Assembly: GCA_026996635.1 (NCBI GenBank)
Contig: JALWKH010000420.1
Span: 3,094 to 9,289 of the forward strand
Origin: Bacteroidales bacterium
Lineage (GTDB): Bacteria; Bacteroidota; Bacteroidia; Bacteroidales; JALTDM01
Direction: 5' to 3'
Length of the DNA stretch: 6,196 bases
This document shows, piece after piece, positions 5,344 through 6,196 of the stretch. Made by a program: the position numbers and the translations under genes. Each line of letters opens with the position of its first letter. Position 1 is the stretch's first letter. The notes under the pieces are model-generated. The model had not been told where the DNA came from. It made no database searches and saw nothing but the letters and a program-made list of their open reading frames with translations.

Positions 5344-6196
5344 CATGAAATGGTTTATGAGATTTTAAAAAGTAATCCTGGTAGAAAATTTGATGCTAAG
5401 GAACTTGCTAAAAAAGTAGCGGAAAAATTTCCTGAAAGATTTGATAAGAAAAGAAATAATCCAAGGTTTAAATCCGATGACGATTTTTTTATTCAAGTCG
5501 CTGCTGAAATTGGAGGTATTAAATCACAATTATTAAAGAAAAGAGGAGTTGTAATAGATAAGCAAAGTCGTCCACAATTATATTTTTATGATACAGATTA
5601 TGAATCGCAAATATCGGATGAAAATGAAATAGGTTATGAAGAAGATAAATTTTTAGAAAAAGATTTATATCAGCTTTTAGGTTCATATCTCAAGTCGGAG
5701 TTTAATATATATTCAATGAGAATAGATGAAAAAACTTCTAAAAACAATAAGGGCGACAAAGGAAACATGTGGTTACACCCAGATGTTGTAGGAGTTGAAT
5801 TACTTGATGAAAATTTAAATGATATTGTTAAAACTTGTTTAAAAAGCTCAGGTAGCAATAAAATAAAATTGTATTCATTTGAAGTTAAGAAAATAATAAC
5901 AAGAAGTAATCTGAGAGAATCATTTTTTCAAGCTGTATCTAATTCTTCGTGGGCAAACCAAGGATATCTTGTTGCAGCTGAATTGCAAGCATCTGATGAA
6001 TTATTTACAGAGTTGAAAATGTTATCAACTTTACATGGTATAGGATTCATTCTTCTTAATTTAAAAAATCCATCAGAAAGCCAGATTCTTCTCTCAGCTG
6101 CTGAAAAAAAAGAACCTGATTGGATAAGTATTAATAGATTAGTTGAAGAGAATAAAGATTTTAATGATTTTATTACTTATTTAAAAGTATATTATG
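5335..6196 (+). CDS. HrgA/COG2958-type winged-helix and PD-(D/E)XK nuclease-like protein (3' end outside window)
   Basis: An open frame from the ATG at 5335 runs off the window edge after 287 codons. The only upstream in-frame codons before a TAA (5320-5322) offer no start. Residues 1-85 form a winged helix of the HARE-HTH kind: KLHEMVYEILKSNPGRKFDA, then AAEIGGIKSQLLKKRG and RPQLYFYD. Residues about 105-287 match, from memory, the conserved HrgA/COG2958 region: LYQLLGSYLKSEFNIYSMRIDEK, GNMWLHPDVVG, LYSFEVKK, RESFFQAVSNSSWAN and LSTLHGIGFILLNL. D150 in HPDVVG with E183 and K185 in FEVK make a PD-(D/E)XK nuclease core; S202-N208 (SNSSWAN) is the family hallmark. Related genes occur in restriction-modification loci, including hrgA of Helicobacter pylori. 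Probably few residues are missing. It is AT-richer than its neighbours (13 G+C in the 60 bases from 5821; 16 in the 60 from 5401), suggesting transfer. Nuclease activity is inferred. Confidence 0.85.
   Translation, partial: MKLHEMVYEILKSNPGRKFDAKELAKKVAEKFPERFDKKRNNPRFKSDDDFFIQVAAEIGGIKSQLLKKRGVVIDKQSRPQLYFYDTDYESQISDENEIGYEEDKFLEKDLYQLLGSYLKSEFNIYSMRIDEKTSKNNKGDKGNMWLHPDVVGVELLDENLNDIVKTCLKSSGSNKIKLYSFEVKKIITRSNLRESFFQAVSNSSWANQGYLVAAELQASDELFTELKMLSTLHGIGFILLNLKNPSESQILLSAAEKKEPDWISINRLVEENKDFNDFITYLKVYY

Noticed and set aside
5325..5348. Seven-codon ORF (MSVYETA) overlapping the start of the HrgA-like gene
   Set aside because: It is too short to support as a gene. It could affect initiation as an upstream ORF, but nothing in the sequence shows that it is translated.

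Overview
The window looks like chromosomal DNA of a member of the Bacteroidota, probably the order Bacteroidales. The evidence is a TonB-dependent outer-membrane receptor with the C-terminal signature common in that phylum, a secreted DUF4468-type protein, matches to the Bacteroidota promoter consensus (TTTG, spacer, TAnnTTTG), A-rich translation starts without Shine-Dalgarno sequences, and a moderately low G+C content (about 37-47% in blocks counted by hand within the core genes). All recognisable genes lie on the + strand. The large reverse-strand ORFs are shadows.

Layout. From the left edge to 1364 is the 3' part of a TonB-dependent receptor gene, open from the first base. After a 60-base gap with a possible promoter comes a secreted, lysine-rich DUF4468-like protein (1425-2018). 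It is closed off by a textbook intrinsic terminator (2041-2065). Then follows a tight three-gene unit: a MazG-type nucleotide pyrophosphohydrolase (2084-2410), deoxyribose-phosphate aldolase deoC (2413-3276) and a small methyltransferase (3278-4090). The gaps are 2 bases or fewer, so co-transcription and translational coupling are likely. An AT-rich 113-base gap carries a very good promoter and a cluster of CATTTG/CAAATG half-sites in front of serC (4204-5271), the phosphoserine aminotransferase of serine biosynthesis. The last gene (5335 to the right edge) is cut off. It encodes a winged-helix plus PD-(D/E)XK nuclease-like protein of the HrgA/COG2958 type.

How the genes fit together. MazG and DeoC both act on nucleotides or their breakdown products: pyrophosphohydrolysis of (d)NTPs, and cleavage of deoxyribose-5-phosphate to acetaldehyde and glyceraldehyde-3-phosphate. 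They form a plausible nucleotide housekeeping and salvage unit. The third cistron is the most surprising core gene. It carries the hallmarks of a protein arginine methyltransferase-like enzyme (SAM-binding motif, DxxR element, a double-glutamate hairpin with PRMT spacing, an NNW element where PRMTs have THW, and a C-terminal beta-rich region) in a compact 270-residue form.

The right edge appears to be a transition from core to accessory DNA. In many Bacteroidales serC is, from memory, followed by serA, but here the next gene is the clearly AT-richer HrgA-like gene. That family is associated with restriction-modification and defence loci, so the DNA to the right of this window is worth examining. 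No tRNA, rRNA, CRISPR array, insertion sequence or attachment site was seen.
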